NCBI GenBank assembly: GCA_903835065.1 | Contig: CAILLO010000077.1 | Coordinates: 112,621 to 176,620 of the forward strand | DNA length: 64,000 nucleotides | DNA from: an uncultured Eubacteriales bacterium | Lineage (GTDB): Bacteria > Bacillota > Clostridia > Saccharofermentanales > UBA5734 | Direction of reading: 5' to 3' | In this document: one piece after another, positions 8,902 through 17,165 of the stretch | How positions within the stretch are numbered: the stretch's first letter is position 1 | How the letters are laid out: each line of letters opens with the position of its first letter | The notes under the pieces: model-generated | What the model was told of the DNA's origin: nothing | What the model saw: the letters and a program-made list of their open reading frames with translations, nothing else | The model's database searches: none | Made by a program: the position numbers and the translations under genes

Positions 8902-10329
8902 CTACTTCATGAGCAGCTGCGGGAAGTTCTCCAGCGCCGCTCGCAGGTCCTTGAGGAATCGGGCGGCCGGCGCGCCGTCGACGGCCCGGTGGTCGAAGGT
9001 GAGGGACAGGGTCATCGCCTGGTAGGGCACGACCTTGCCGTCCACCTCGCGGACGCGGGTGACGAGCGTGTTGACGCCGAGGATGCAGGTCTGGGGCGGG
9101 TTGATCACGGGCGTGAAGGCCTCGATGCCGAGGGTGCCGAGGTTGGTGACGGTGAACGTGCCGCCCTTCAGGCGGTCGGGGTCGATCGTGCCTTTCTGGC
9201 AGGCGTCCGCGAGCGACTTCGCTTCGCGCGAGATCGACACGAGGTCGAGCAGGTCGGCGTCGCGGATCGTCGGGACCATCAGGCCGCGCGGGGTGTCGAC
9301 GGCCATGCCGAGGTGCACGCGGTTGAAGAAGGTCATGCGGTCGTCGTAGAAGTGGGCGTTGCAGGCCTTGTGGTTCTTGAGGACGCGCGACACGGCGAAG
9401 AGGACGATGTCGTTGAGCGTCGGATTCGCGGCGGCGAGCGTCAGGCCGAGCTGCTCGGCGAGCCCGCTCTCCTTGGCCTTCTTCCAGGAGGCGCGCAGCG
9501 CGAGGACCGCGGTGGCGTCGAAGGAGGCGTCGAGGGTGAGCTGGGCCATCGTGGCGAGCGACTGCTGCATCGACCGTGCGATCAGCTTGCGGATGTTGGG
9601 CAGCTTCTCATCGTAGGACTCGGGGCCGGCCGCCGCAGGGGCCGTGGCCGCTGGTGCGGGAGAGGCGGGGACGGCGGCCGCGGGCGCGGCGGCGACGGGG
9701 GCCGCCAGGTCGGCGGTCGAGACGCGGCCGCCGAGGCCGGTCCCCTCGATCGCGCCGGCCATTCCGGCGTAGGCGTCGCGGGCCGCGGGGGTCGCCATGC
9801 GACCCTCGTCGACGAGGCGGCGCACGTCGCGCTCGATCACGCGGCCGGACGGGCCGCTGGCCTCCGCGAACCGGAGGTCGGCGCCGGAGCGCTCGGCCAG
9901 GTGCTTCGCGCGGGGGCTGATGCGGTCGGGCGCCGCGGGGCTGGCGTGCGCCGCGGGCTCGGCGGAGGCCGAGGGAGCGGACGCGTCGGGCGAAGGCGCC
10001 GGGTCCGCGTGCGCGGCGGCGGGGGCGGTCTCGGGAGTCGCGGTCGGCGCAACGGCGGCGCTGCCGGGGCGCAGCGAGGAGACGTCCTCGCCGGGCCGGC
10101 CGATCGCGCAGACGACCTCAAGGCAGGGCACGTCGTCGCCCTCGGCGCGGAACACGTCGAGCAGCACGCCGTCGACCTTCGAGGTCTCCTCGAAGGCGGC
10201 CTTGTCGGTCTCGTACGTGAAGAGCAGGTCGCCCACGGCCACCTTGTCGCCCTTCGCCTTGTGCCATTTCCCGATGATGCAGCTTTCCACGGACTGCCCC
10301 TGGCGGGGCATGATCACGGCAGTCGCCAT
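8902..10329 (-). CDS. Dihydrolipoamide acyltransferase (E2) with one lipoyl domain
   Basis: A 475-residue E2. The order is one lipoyl domain (lysine 43 in ETDKAAFE), an Ala/Pro linker, a peripheral subunit-binding domain (ISPRAKHLAE...GPSGRVIERDV), a second Ala/Pro linker, and the catalytic domain ending FDHRAVDGAPAARFL, which carries the HRxxDG active site. It takes the acyl group from E1 and passes it to CoA. The lipoyl lysine neighbourhood is acidic as usual. It sits between the zinc dehydrogenase and E3 genes. Confidence 0.94.
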   Translation of the reverse strand: MATAVIMPRQGQSVESCIIGKWHKAKGDKVAVGDLLFTYETDKAAFEETSKVDGVLLDVFRAEGDDVPCLEVVCAIGRPGEDVSSLRPGSAAVAPTATPETAPAAAHADPAPSPDASAPSASAEPAAHASPAAPDRISPRAKHLAERSGADLRFAEASGPSGRVIERDVRRLVDEGRMATPAARDAYAGMAGAIEGTGLGGRVSTADLAAPVAAAPAAAVPASPAPAATAPAAAGPESYDEKLPNIRKLIARSMQQSLATMAQLTLDASFDATAVLALRASWKKAKESGLAEQLGLTLAAANPTLNDIVLFAVSRVLKNHKACNAHFYDDRMTFFNRVHLGMAVDTPRGLMVPTIRDADLLDLVSISREAKSLADACQKGTIDPDRLKGGTFTVTNLGTLGIEAFTPVINPPQTCILGVNTLVTRVREVDGKVVPYQAMTLSLTFDHRAVDGAPAARFLKDLRAALENFPQLLMK

Positions 10330-10354
10330 TTCCGGTTCTCCTTCCGATCTTCCG

Positions 10355-11620
10355 TCAGATCCGGTTCGCGTGAGCGAGCAGGTACTTCTCCGCCTCGAAG
10401 CTCCAGAGGCCGTTGTTGGCCTCGACGAGGTCGGCGAGCTTGGTGTACATGGGGTCGTCCGCGCCGAGCCTGCGGAAGTCGGCGATCGCGGTCAGCGGCA
10501 TCGAGAGGTCGACGTACATCAGCTTCTTGCCACCGGGAATCTTCGGCAGGTCCAGGATCGTCCGCGCGACGGCGTCGAGGCCGCCGACGTGGGTGACCAT
10601 GGAAGAGGGGTCGATGCGTCCGTCGGCCATCATCGCGAGCGATTCGACCATGTCGGAGGTGTTGCCGCCGCTGGTGCCGACGACGTGCGTCGCGTTGTAG
10701 TGGACGTCGTAGAAATTGAATTCCGCGGAGAAGGCGGCGTTGGTCGGGCCGGCGAAGAAGTTGAGGCAGCCGTCGTAGCCGAGGATCCGGTCGCCCTGCT
10801 CGACGACGGGCTTGACCGGAGCGAACACGAAGACGTCGTCGTAGCCCTTGCCGCCGATCAGCGACTTCAGGTGCGCCGGGACGTCCTCGAGGCCGGACGT
10901 GTTGACGTAGAACAGCTCGACGCCGTTGCGTGCGGCCTCCGCGACGGTGTAGATCGAGGCGGCGCGGGCGAGGCGGGCGGGGTCGATGTCGGTGACGACG
11001 AGTTTGCCGGGCCTGCGGTCGCAGTGGATCGCGTAGTCGATCGCGCCGATGCCCATGGGGCCGACGCCCGCGAGGAGGGCCATGTTCCCGCCCTCGACGA
11101 TGCCCATCACGTGCTCGTAGCTGCCGGCCTTCGTGTGGTAGCTCGCGTGGAAGGCGCCCACGATGCAGGACATCGGCTCGGACAGGGAGCCGTGGAAGAA
11201 GGCCTCGGACTTGTAGTCGAGGAGGCATCCGCGCTCCATGACCACGTTCGGGATCACGACGTACTGCGAGTCGCCGCCGATGTACTGGAAGGAGTAGCCG
11301 GGCGCCGCGTAGACGTTCGACGGCTCGTTGATCGCGGGCTGGATCGAGAAGCGCCGGCCGGGCTGGAACTGTCCGGCCCACTTCTTCCCGACCTCGACGA
11401 TCTCGCCGCAGAACTCGTGGCCGACGATCACGGGGTGCAGCGCGACGTCCTTCGGAACGCGCTTGTGGTCGGTTCCCTGGAGCGCGGCCTTGTGAGACGA
11501 CATGCACACGCTGTCGGAGACGATCTTCGCGAGGATCTCGTCCTCGCGGATCGGGGGCAGCTCGAACTCCTCGAGCCTCAGGTCCTCTTTCCCATAGAGC
11601 CGGACCGCCTTGGTCTTCAT
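10355..11620 (-). CDS. Zinc-dependent alcohol dehydrogenase, L-sorbose-1-phosphate reductase-like
   Basis: A 421-residue medium-chain dehydrogenase. The zinc site GHEFCGEIVEVG and the nucleotide fold (LLAGVGPMGIGAIDYA, VVTDIDPARLARA) are visible. The long form, with SSHKAALQGTDHKRVP near the N-terminus, resembles the SorE-type polyol/ketose-phosphate dehydrogenases. Its ATG overlaps the deoR stop codon (ATGA), so the two are translationally coupled. Being in one operon with a full E1-E2-E3 complex suggests it oxidises a polyol or hydroxy-ketone to a dicarbonyl or 2-oxo compound that the complex then cleaves to acyl-CoA. That pathway is inference. Confidence 0.8.
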   Translation of the reverse strand: MKTKAVRLYGKEDLRLEEFELPPIREDEILAKIVSDSVCMSSHKAALQGTDHKRVPKDVALHPVIVGHEFCGEIVEVGKKWAGQFQPGRRFSIQPAINEPSNVYAAPGYSFQYIGGDSQYVVIPNVVMERGCLLDYKSEAFFHGSLSEPMSCIVGAFHASYHTKAGSYEHVMGIVEGGNMALLAGVGPMGIGAIDYAIHCDRRPGKLVVTDIDPARLARAASIYTVAEAARNGVELFYVNTSGLEDVPAHLKSLIGGKGYDDVFVFAPVKPVVEQGDRILGYDGCLNFFAGPTNAAFSAEFNFYDVHYNATHVVGTSGGNTSDMVESLAMMADGRIDPSSMVTHVGGLDAVARTILDLPKIPGGKKLMYVDLSMPLTAIADFRRLGADDPMYTKLADLVEANNGLWSFEAEKYLLAHANRI

Positions 11621-12420
11621 GCCGTGCCTTCCTTTCCCTTCTCCTCGTCCCCGGCGTTCGCCTGGACGACCGTGGTCTTCGCCTGCTTCGCGGCCTTGAG
11701 GTACGACGGGGGCAGCGGCCCGTCCGTGATCAGAATCTCCGCGTCCGAAAGGCGCGCGAAGGTGTACGGCATTCCGCGGTCGATCTTGCTCCCGTCCAAC
11801 AGCAGGACGCGGGTGCGGGCCTTACGCACGATCAGGCGCTTCAGGTCCGCCTCGGAGCGGTCGCCGACCGTGAACCCGCTCTCCAGGGAGAACGCGCTCG
11901 CGGTCAGGAAGGCGACGTCGATGTTGAGTCCTTCCATATAGGCCATCGCCTCGCCGCCCGACAGGGACAGCGTGTCGCGGTTGAGCTGTCCGCCGGTCAG
12001 GGCGACGCGCACGTTGCGGTTCTTGGACAGCTCGAGGGCGATATTGGGGGCGCTGGTGAGGATGAAGAGGCTCTCGTCCGGGATCTGCTGGGCAAGGCAC
12101 ATCGCGGTCGTGCCGGCGTCGAGGTAGAGGGAGCGGCCGGGCGTCACGAACTGGACGGCCTTCGCGGCGATGCTCATCTTGGCGTCGAGGTTCTCGCCCA
12201 CGCGCTGGGTGTAGGCGGCCTCGCGGATCATCGACAGGTGCGCGATCGACTTGGCGCCGCCGCGGGTGCGGACGATCTCGCCGTCGCGCTCGAGCTGCTC
12301 GAGGTCGCGGCGCAGGGTCATGCTCGACACGTCGGGCAGCAGCTCCTCCAGCTCGGAGAGGCGGACCTCGCCCTTGGCCTGGATGTACAGATTGAGCGTC
12401 TGCCTTCTGCCTGCGGTCAT
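11617..12420 (-). CDS. DeoR family transcriptional regulator of the dehydrogenase operon
   Basis: A 267-residue DeoR/GlpR protein with an N-terminal helix-turn-helix (RLSELEELLPDVSSMTLRRD, LEQLERDGEIVRTRGGA) and a sugar-phosphate-sensing domain (YLDAGTTAMCLA, LTGGQLN). The internal ATG at 12420 is preferred because GGGAGGGGG precedes it; the track ATG at 12462 has no such site. Family members are usually repressors released by a sugar phosphate, which points to a phosphorylated inducer for this operon. It is the first gene and sits behind a palindromic operator, so it probably represses itself. Confidence 0.9.
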   Translation of the reverse strand: MTAGRRQTLNLYIQAKGEVRLSELEELLPDVSSMTLRRDLEQLERDGEIVRTRGGAKSIAHLSMIREAAYTQRVGENLDAKMSIAAKAVQFVTPGRSLYLDAGTTAMCLAQQIPDESLFILTSAPNIALELSKNRNVRVALTGGQLNRDTLSLSGGEAMAYMEGLNIDVAFLTASAFSLESGFTVGDRSEADLKRLIVRKARTRVLLLDGSKIDRGMPYTFARLSDAEILITDGPLPPSYLKAAKQAKTTVVQANAGDEEKGKEGTA

Positions 12421-12477
12421 CTCGTCGGCCCCCTCCCTGAGTCCGGTAAGCGAAAATGTCATTTTCTATCATTACAA

Positions 12478-12532
12478 TGTGAATCATTCACATCTTGTAC
12501 TCGCATTCTACCACCCGCGACGGAAAATGCAA
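12478..12532 (-). promoter_or_regulatory. Promoter and palindromic operator of the deoR operon
   Basis: The minus strand reads TTGCAT (12532-12527), 16 nt, TAGAAT (12510-12505). At 12478-12492 lies the perfect palindrome TGTGAATCATTCACA, with flanking ACAA/TTGT, overlapping or just downstream of the expected start point. That is a good place for DeoR repression. Confidence 0.7.
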
Positions 12533-12578
12533 CAGGTGGAAAACGTACCTTCCGCCCATGGGAATGAGGGCCGCGGAA

Positions 12579-12587
12579 TGCTACCAT
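12579..12587 (+). promoter_or_regulatory. Extended -10 element before the FAD oxidoreductase gene
   Basis: TGCTACCAT (TG-n-TACCAT) about 32 nt before the ATG at 12620. No clear -35 is seen, as expected for extended -10 promoters. The same TGCTAC(A/C)AT word recurs at 37163-37193. Confidence 0.45.
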
Positions 12588-12619
12588 GGAGGCATATCCC
12601 GCCCCGCAAGGAGGTCCCC

Positions 12620-13843
12620 ATGCCAGCATCCGCATCGGTCCCGGACCCCATCCTCGTCGTCGGCGGCGGAATCGCCGGCCTCTCCGCGGCGGAGGCCGCG
12701 CGGGAGCGGTCGCCGGGCACGCCCGTCGTCCTTCTCTCGAAGGAGTCGGCGCCCCCCTACTTCCGGCTGCGCCTGATCGAGCTCTTCGACGGCACGTCCG
12801 ACCCCGCTGCCCTGCGCCTTCACCCCAGCGAATGGTACGCCGAGCGCGGCATCGACCTGCGTCTCTCGACCACCGTCGCGTCCGTCCTGCCCGCCGAACG
12901 CCGCGTCGTCCTCGCCGGCGGCGAAAGCCTTGCCTATTCCACGCTCGTCCTCGCGAGCGGAAGCACGAGCTTCCTCCCGCCGGTCGAGGGCGCCCGCCTG
13001 CCGGGCGTCTTCACGCTGTGGACGCTCGACGACGTCCTGGCCCTTCGCACGGCGCTGACCGGCGCCAGAAGCGCCGTCGTCGTTGGCGGCGGCCTGCTCG
13101 GACTCGAGGGCGCGTATCAGCTGTCGCGCCGCGGCATCGCCGTCACGATTGTCGAGATGGTCCCGAGGCTGCTCCCGAACCAGCTCGACCTGGAGGGCTC
13201 CCGGTTCTTCGAGGCCAAGGTGAAGTCCCTCGGCATCGGGGTCCGCACCGGGGCGGGCGTCGCCTGCCTCGAGGGCGGGGACCGCGTCCGCCGGGTCGTC
13301 CTGCAGGACGGCGACGTCCTGCCGGCCGACCTGGTCCTGTTCGCCGCCGGGGTTCGCCCGAACCTCGGGTTCCTCGAGGGCAGCGGCATCGCGGTCGGGA
13401 AACGGATCTCGGTCGACGCGGCGCTGCGCACGAACCTACCGGGCGTGTTCGCGGCCGGCGACGTGGCCGAAGTGGACGGACGCTGGGACGGCGTCTGGCC
13501 GGCGGCCAAGGCGCAGGGGCGCGTGGCGGGCCTGAACGCCGCGGGCGGCGACGAGCGCGTCGCGCACGAGGCCGCGCCGTATTTTCTCAACACCATGGAG
13601 ACCCGCGTGGCCTCGATCGGCTCGATCGGCGCCGCGTCGACGGTGCCGGCCGACCCGGGGGCCGCCTTCGAGTACGAGTCGTGCCGCGACGAGGAGAAGC
13701 TCGTCTACAAGAAGCTGATGTTCCAGCACGGGACGCTCGTGGGCGCGGTGCTCGTCGGCGACACGTCCGCCTTCCAGAAGATCAACGCGGGCGTCAAGGC
13801 GGGGATGACCCGGGCACAGGCCCTGGAGGCCGGATTCCTCTAG
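12620..13843 (+). CDS. FAD/NAD(P)-dependent oxidoreductase, rubredoxin reductase/NADH oxidase-like
   Basis: A 407-residue two-dinucleotide-fold flavoprotein. It has an N-terminal FAD motif VVGGGIAGLSAAEA, an NAD(P) motif VVGGGLLGLEGAYQLSRRG with VTIVEMVPRLLP, and a second FAD contact GVFAAGDVAEVDG, then a short C-terminal domain. It lacks the CxxC of disulfide reductases. It resembles rubredoxin/nitrite reductase-type NADH oxidoreductases, and a rubredoxin gene lies in the same window though not adjacent. The start is set by AAGGAGG five nt upstream of ATG 12620; the track extends upstream without support. It is a monocistronic gene convergent with the lipoprotein operon. Confidence 0.88.
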   Translation: MPASASVPDPILVVGGGIAGLSAAEAARERSPGTPVVLLSKESAPPYFRLRLIELFDGTSDPAALRLHPSEWYAERGIDLRLSTTVASVLPAERRVVLAGGESLAYSTLVLASGSTSFLPPVEGARLPGVFTLWTLDDVLALRTALTGARSAVVVGGGLLGLEGAYQLSRRGIAVTIVEMVPRLLPNQLDLEGSRFFEAKVKSLGIGVRTGAGVACLEGGDRVRRVVLQDGDVLPADLVLFAAGVRPNLGFLEGSGIAVGKRISVDAALRTNLPGVFAAGDVAEVDGRWDGVWPAAKAQGRVAGLNAAGGDERVAHEAAPYFLNTMETRVASIGSIGAASTVPADPGAAFEYESCRDEEKLVYKKLMFQHGTLVGAVLVGDTSAFQKINAGVKAGMTRAQALEAGFL

Positions 13844-13850
13844 GAGGCGC

Positions 13851-14165
13851 CTAGTCCCGGTCCTTGCCGCGTCCGCCGCGGCGCCGGAAGAACGCGAGGC
13901 CGCCGAAGCCGCCGACGATGGCCAGATAGAAGCCGAAGTCGTACCACCACCCGGTGTTCGCGACCTCGTACACGCGGATTTCGTGGTTGAACAGCCCGAT
14001 GACCAGCGTCACGGGCGCGATCCAGCCGTGCCAGATGCCCCAGAGGAAGCTCGCGGGGTGGGCCGCGGTCGCCGTGCCGTCCCCCGGCGCGCAGCCGGTG
14101 AGCAGCAGGACGGCGGACGCCGCGAGGGCGACGAGCAGAACGATGCGGAGCGCCTTCCTGTTCAT
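13851..14165 (-). CDS. Conserved small membrane lipoprotein of unknown function
   Basis: A 104-residue protein with a lipoprotein signal (MNRKALRIVLLVALAASAVLLLTGC in part; lipobox LLTGC), then two likely membrane stretches, one around WHGWIAPVTLVIGLF and one around FYLAIVGGFGGLAFF, ending in a basic RRRGGRGKDRD tail. The WHGWIAP..LF..VYEV..GWWYDFGF pattern looks like a conserved small family, but I know no function. Its start overlaps the stop of the upstream Fe-S gene by 4 nt. Confidence 0.75.
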   Translation of the reverse strand: MNRKALRIVLLVALAASAVLLLTGCAPGDGTATAAHPASFLWGIWHGWIAPVTLVIGLFNHEIRVYEVANTGWWYDFGFYLAIVGGFGGLAFFRRRGGRGKDRD

Positions 14166-15514
14166 GTGGGCACCTTCTTCCCTTCCATGGAGCGCAGCAG
14201 CGCCACGAGGTACTTCGACTTCATCTGTTCACTGGCCATGATCTGCTTGGCCGGCGGCAGGCGCAGGATCGCGCCGAGCAGGGCGGCCATGGCCCGGTGG
14301 CTCACGTGCGCCTGGTTCTCGAACACGAGGTTCTGGAGCTTGCCGCGCTCGATGGCCATCAGCACCGTGCGGTGCGCCGAGCTGACGGGCGTGATCACGC
14401 GCTTCGCCCGCGACTGCAGGAACAGCGCCGCCATGTCGCACTTGCGCACGCACACGCCGCACCCGAGGCACATCGACTCGTCGACCTTCGCCTTGCGGCG
14501 CTTCGGGTTCTTCGGGTCGTTGGCCGACACGAGGGCGATCGCCTCGACGGGGCAGGCCTGCACGCACTTGCCGCAGCCGGTGCAGTTCGACTCCGTCACG
14601 ACGGGCAGGAAGTTCGTCGTGTTGACCGTGTTCGGCGTGCCGAAGCGGCGGATCGCGAGGATCGCCTCGCAGCAGCAGCCGCAGCAGTTGCAGATGAACG
14701 GGAGGTCCTCCTGCTCGTTCTCGCCGAACTGCACGAGATCGTGGTCGTAGGCCGTCTCGAGCAGCGTCAGCCCTTCGGAGACGGACATCTCGCGGGCGTG
14801 CCCGTGGCGGATCAGCGAGTCGGCGACGGTGCCGAAGGTCATGCAGATCTCCATCGGGGCGTCGCAGTTCTTCCCGACGTGCATCATCTTGTGGCGGCAG
14901 TAGCAGGTGCCGACGCCGCGGTACGGGGCGGTGCGGATCAGGTGGCTGACGCGCTCGTAGTCGAGGACGGTCAGCTCGTCCGAGCCCGGGAGCGGCGGCG
15001 CGGCGGGGTCGGCGCCGGCGCCGGCGCGCGGGGCCGGGCGGACGCCGAGTGCGGACTCGTTGACGAACGCGCGGCCGAGGTGCGTGTCGCCGACGGCGAA
15101 AAGCTCGCGGACGAAGTCCTCCTCGACGTTCAGGTATTGGTAGAAGAGTTCGGAGAGGAGCTTCTGGTCGATGTCCCCGCGCGTGCGCATCAGCGAGAAC
15201 TCGAAGAACCCCGCCATCGGCGGCGGGAACATGTAGATTTTCCCCTCGGGTTTCTCGATATCGAGCAGCACGGCGCGCGAGCAGAGCTCGTCGAGGGCCG
15301 CGGCGGTGTCGACGAGGGACCAATTTAGGATACCGGCCGCCTTCTCCGCGGAGAAGGGCAGGATCGGCATCTTCGAGAGGATCGCGGCCTCTCGCTCGGA
15401 GACGAGCACCTTGAGGATCGCGTCCAGCGACGCGGAGGGCGGGGCGCCCTGCGGCATGAGGTTCAGCCGGTCGTTCAGGGCGCGGTAGGACGTCTTGAGC
15501 GTTCTGTGGGCCAT
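14162..15514 (-). CDS. 4Fe-4S cluster protein with CNCCGCC motif
   Basis: A 450-residue Fe-S protein. The first ~120 residues are winged-helix-like. A cysteine-rich middle part follows (TCYCRHKMMH, CDAPMEICMTFG, FICNCCGCCCEAI), then a 2[4Fe-4S] ferredoxin domain (CTGCGKCVQACPVEAI, CLGCGVCVRKC). The middle plus ferredoxin order also occurs in the N-terminal half of the 23,361-26,103 oxidoreductase, so the two are related. It is probably an electron-transfer partner; the redox chain is unknown. GAGGAGG precedes the ATG. It is cotranscribed with the small lipoprotein downstream, which could anchor it to the membrane (inference). Confidence 0.82.
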   Translation of the reverse strand: MAHRTLKTSYRALNDRLNLMPQGAPPSASLDAILKVLVSEREAAILSKMPILPFSAEKAAGILNWSLVDTAAALDELCSRAVLLDIEKPEGKIYMFPPPMAGFFEFSLMRTRGDIDQKLLSELFYQYLNVEEDFVRELFAVGDTHLGRAFVNESALGVRPAPRAGAGADPAAPPLPGSDELTVLDYERVSHLIRTAPYRGVGTCYCRHKMMHVGKNCDAPMEICMTFGTVADSLIRHGHAREMSVSEGLTLLETAYDHDLVQFGENEQEDLPFICNCCGCCCEAILAIRRFGTPNTVNTTNFLPVVTESNCTGCGKCVQACPVEAIALVSANDPKNPKRRKAKVDESMCLGCGVCVRKCDMAALFLQSRAKRVITPVSSAHRTVLMAIERGKLQNLVFENQAHVSHRAMAALLGAILRLPPAKQIMASEQMKSKYLVALLRSMEGKKVPT

Positions 15515-15532
15515 CGGGGCATCCTCCTCGTG

Positions 15533-15571
15533 CGGTCGGGCGGGCGGTCGGGCGGGCGGACGGGCGGCGGG
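15533..15571 (+). repeat. G-rich short tandem repeat
   Basis: About three imperfect copies of CGGTCGGGCGGG in the 69-nt gap between two minus-strand genes. Runs of GGG on the plus strand could form a quadruplex. It is too short and irregular for CRISPR. Confidence 0.6.
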
Positions 15572-15583
15572 GTTGAGCCGATT

Positions 15584-16018
15584 CTACGGCAGGGCCTCCG
15601 CGATGTTTACGGCGTCGGCGATCGCGCCGTTGCACACGGCCGGCATCTTCCCGGCGGCCTTCAGGCGGTCGACGGCGCCGGGCGCGCCCGGGTCCTCGCC
15701 GAGCAGTTCGCGGCAGAGCAGGGTGCCGTGCCGCTTGCGGAACTCGGCATGGAAGGCGCGGGCCACGGCGGCTGCGCGGGCCTTGCCGTCGAGGTCGGCC
15801 GCATCGTCGAAGCCGCGCGCGACGCCGAGGCCCATCAGCGCCCCCGTGACCGCGCCGCACACCTCACCGCAACGCATGCCGCCGCCGAAGCAGGCGGAGA
15901 CGCGCAGGGCGGCCGTCCGGCCGATGCGGGGCGACCCGTCGACCAGCGCCGTGAAGACGGCCTGGGCGCAGTTGAATCCGGCGGCGTGCGTGTCGAGGGC
16001 GAGTTGCTTGCGGTCCAT
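15584..16018 (-). CDS. C_GCAxxG_C_C family probable redox protein
   Basis: A 144-residue protein with the family signature: FNCAQAV near the N-terminus, GGGMRCGEVCGAVTGALMGLG in the middle (C, C-GA..G..M.LG), and the later LLCREL and VCNGAI cysteines. Members are small cysteine-rich proteins presumed to be redox active or metal binding, often near Fe-S and radical SAM genes. It follows the RNase G-like gene on the same strand. The biochemical role is not established. Confidence 0.9.
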   Translation of the reverse strand: MDRKQLALDTHAAGFNCAQAVFTALVDGSPRIGRTAALRVSACFGGGMRCGEVCGAVTGALMGLGVARGFDDAADLDGKARAAAVARAFHAEFRKRHGTLLCRELLGEDPGAPGAVDRLKAAGKMPAVCNGAIADAVNIAEALP

Positions 16019-16070
16019 GGGGTCCTCCTTGGGAGCTGCGCCGCATCGCGGCGGCCGGCGGCTTCTGCGG

Positions 16071-17165
16071 TCAGGTCCAGCTGCGGGTGGCCTCGAAGAG
16101 GCCGAGTTTCGTGAATCCTTCGGCGCGGACCTTCGCCCGGTCGCCCTCTGCGGCCGCGCGGAAAGCGGCGGCGACGGCGGCCCGGTCCTCGTCGGACTTC
16201 ATGCGGATGAAGTCGACCAGTACGATGCCCTGCAGGTCTCGCAGGCGCATCTGGCGCGCGGCCTCGCGCGCGGCCTCGAGGTTGGTGCGCAGGGCGAGCG
16301 GGTCGCCCGGGCGGTTGCGGACGTCCTTGCCGCTGTTGACGTCGAGGACGTGCAGCGCCTCGGTGCGGTCGAGCACCAGCGACCCGCCCGAGGGCAGTCG
16401 GACCGTGCGCCTGCGCACCGCGTCGTCGAGCCCCGCGAGGCCGAGGGCCGCTTCGAGGCCGTACCCGCCGACGGGGACGGACAGGGAGAGGAGCGGCAGC
16501 GCGTCCGGCAGGATCCGCGCGGCCTCGGCGTGGACGAGGGCGAGGAGCTCGGAACCGTCGGCGCGGACCGAGGTGACGGCGGGGCCGGCGAGGCCGCACA
16601 ATGCGCGGTAGAGCGGGGCGCCGTAATCGCCGAGGTGGCGCGGGGCGGAGCCCGAGGCGGCCTCGGCGGCGAGCGCGGCCCATTCGCCGGCGAGACGCGC
16701 GAGGTCGCGGTCGAAGGCGGCGGCGGCGGCGGCCGGGTCCATGGATTTCAGGCGCGTGCGCCGCTTCGGCTCGGCGTCCGGGCGGAAGACCGCGAAGGGG
16801 CCGGGCAGCGCGATGCGCGCGTCGACGCGGTGGCCCTTGCCGTCCGGCATCCGGCGGTCGAGGAGCACCGGCAGGCGCTGGCCGGCCTTGCAGCCGGGCG
16901 GCGCGTCGGAGAGGGGCAGGAAGCCGTCGTGCTCCTCGCCGATGTCCACGAAGGCGGCGGAGAGGTCCGCCACGACGCGGCGCACGACGCCGAGGACGAG
17001 GTCGCCCTCGCGAAGCGGACGGTTCGCGGCGGCGGCAGGGTCGAGCGGGTCGGGGCCGTCGAGGACTTCGCAGGGGCGGTCGTCCTGCAGCAGGACGATC
17101 CGGAGTCGTCCGGCCGCGGTCCGATAGACCGCGAGGGTCTCCGGCGGCCGGGCGGGCGCGTTCAT
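16071..17165 (-). CDS. Minimal RNase E/G family protein
   Basis: A 364-residue endoribonuclease-like protein. An S1-type region (REGDLVLGVVRRVVADLSAAFVDIG) is followed by the RNase H-like catalytic part, with both metal-binding aspartates in LHVLDVNSGKD and IVLVDFIRM. It ends shortly after the second aspartate, so the Zn-link, small domain and degradosome tail of RNase E are absent. This short form is usual in Clostridia next to TIGR03936. Its start overlaps the upstream stop (ATGA). A likely role is RNA processing; targets are unknown. Confidence 0.88.
   Translation of the reverse strand: MNAPARPPETLAVYRTAAGRLRIVLLQDDRPCEVLDGPDPLDPAAAANRPLREGDLVLGVVRRVVADLSAAFVDIGEEHDGFLPLSDAPPGCKAGQRLPVLLDRRMPDGKGHRVDARIALPGPFAVFRPDAEPKRRTRLKSMDPAAAAAAFDRDLARLAGEWAALAAEAASGSAPRHLGDYGAPLYRALCGLAGPAVTSVRADGSELLALVHAEAARILPDALPLLSLSVPVGGYGLEAALGLAGLDDAVRRRTVRLPSGGSLVLDRTEALHVLDVNSGKDVRNRPGDPLALRTNLEAAREAARQMRLRDLQGIVLVDFIRMKSDEDRAAVAAAFRAAAEGDRAKVRAEGFTKLGLFEATRSWT

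Noticed and set aside
15533-15571. Tandem repeats as a possible CRISPR
   Set aside because: Three imperfect 12-bp units without spacers; no cas genes in the window.
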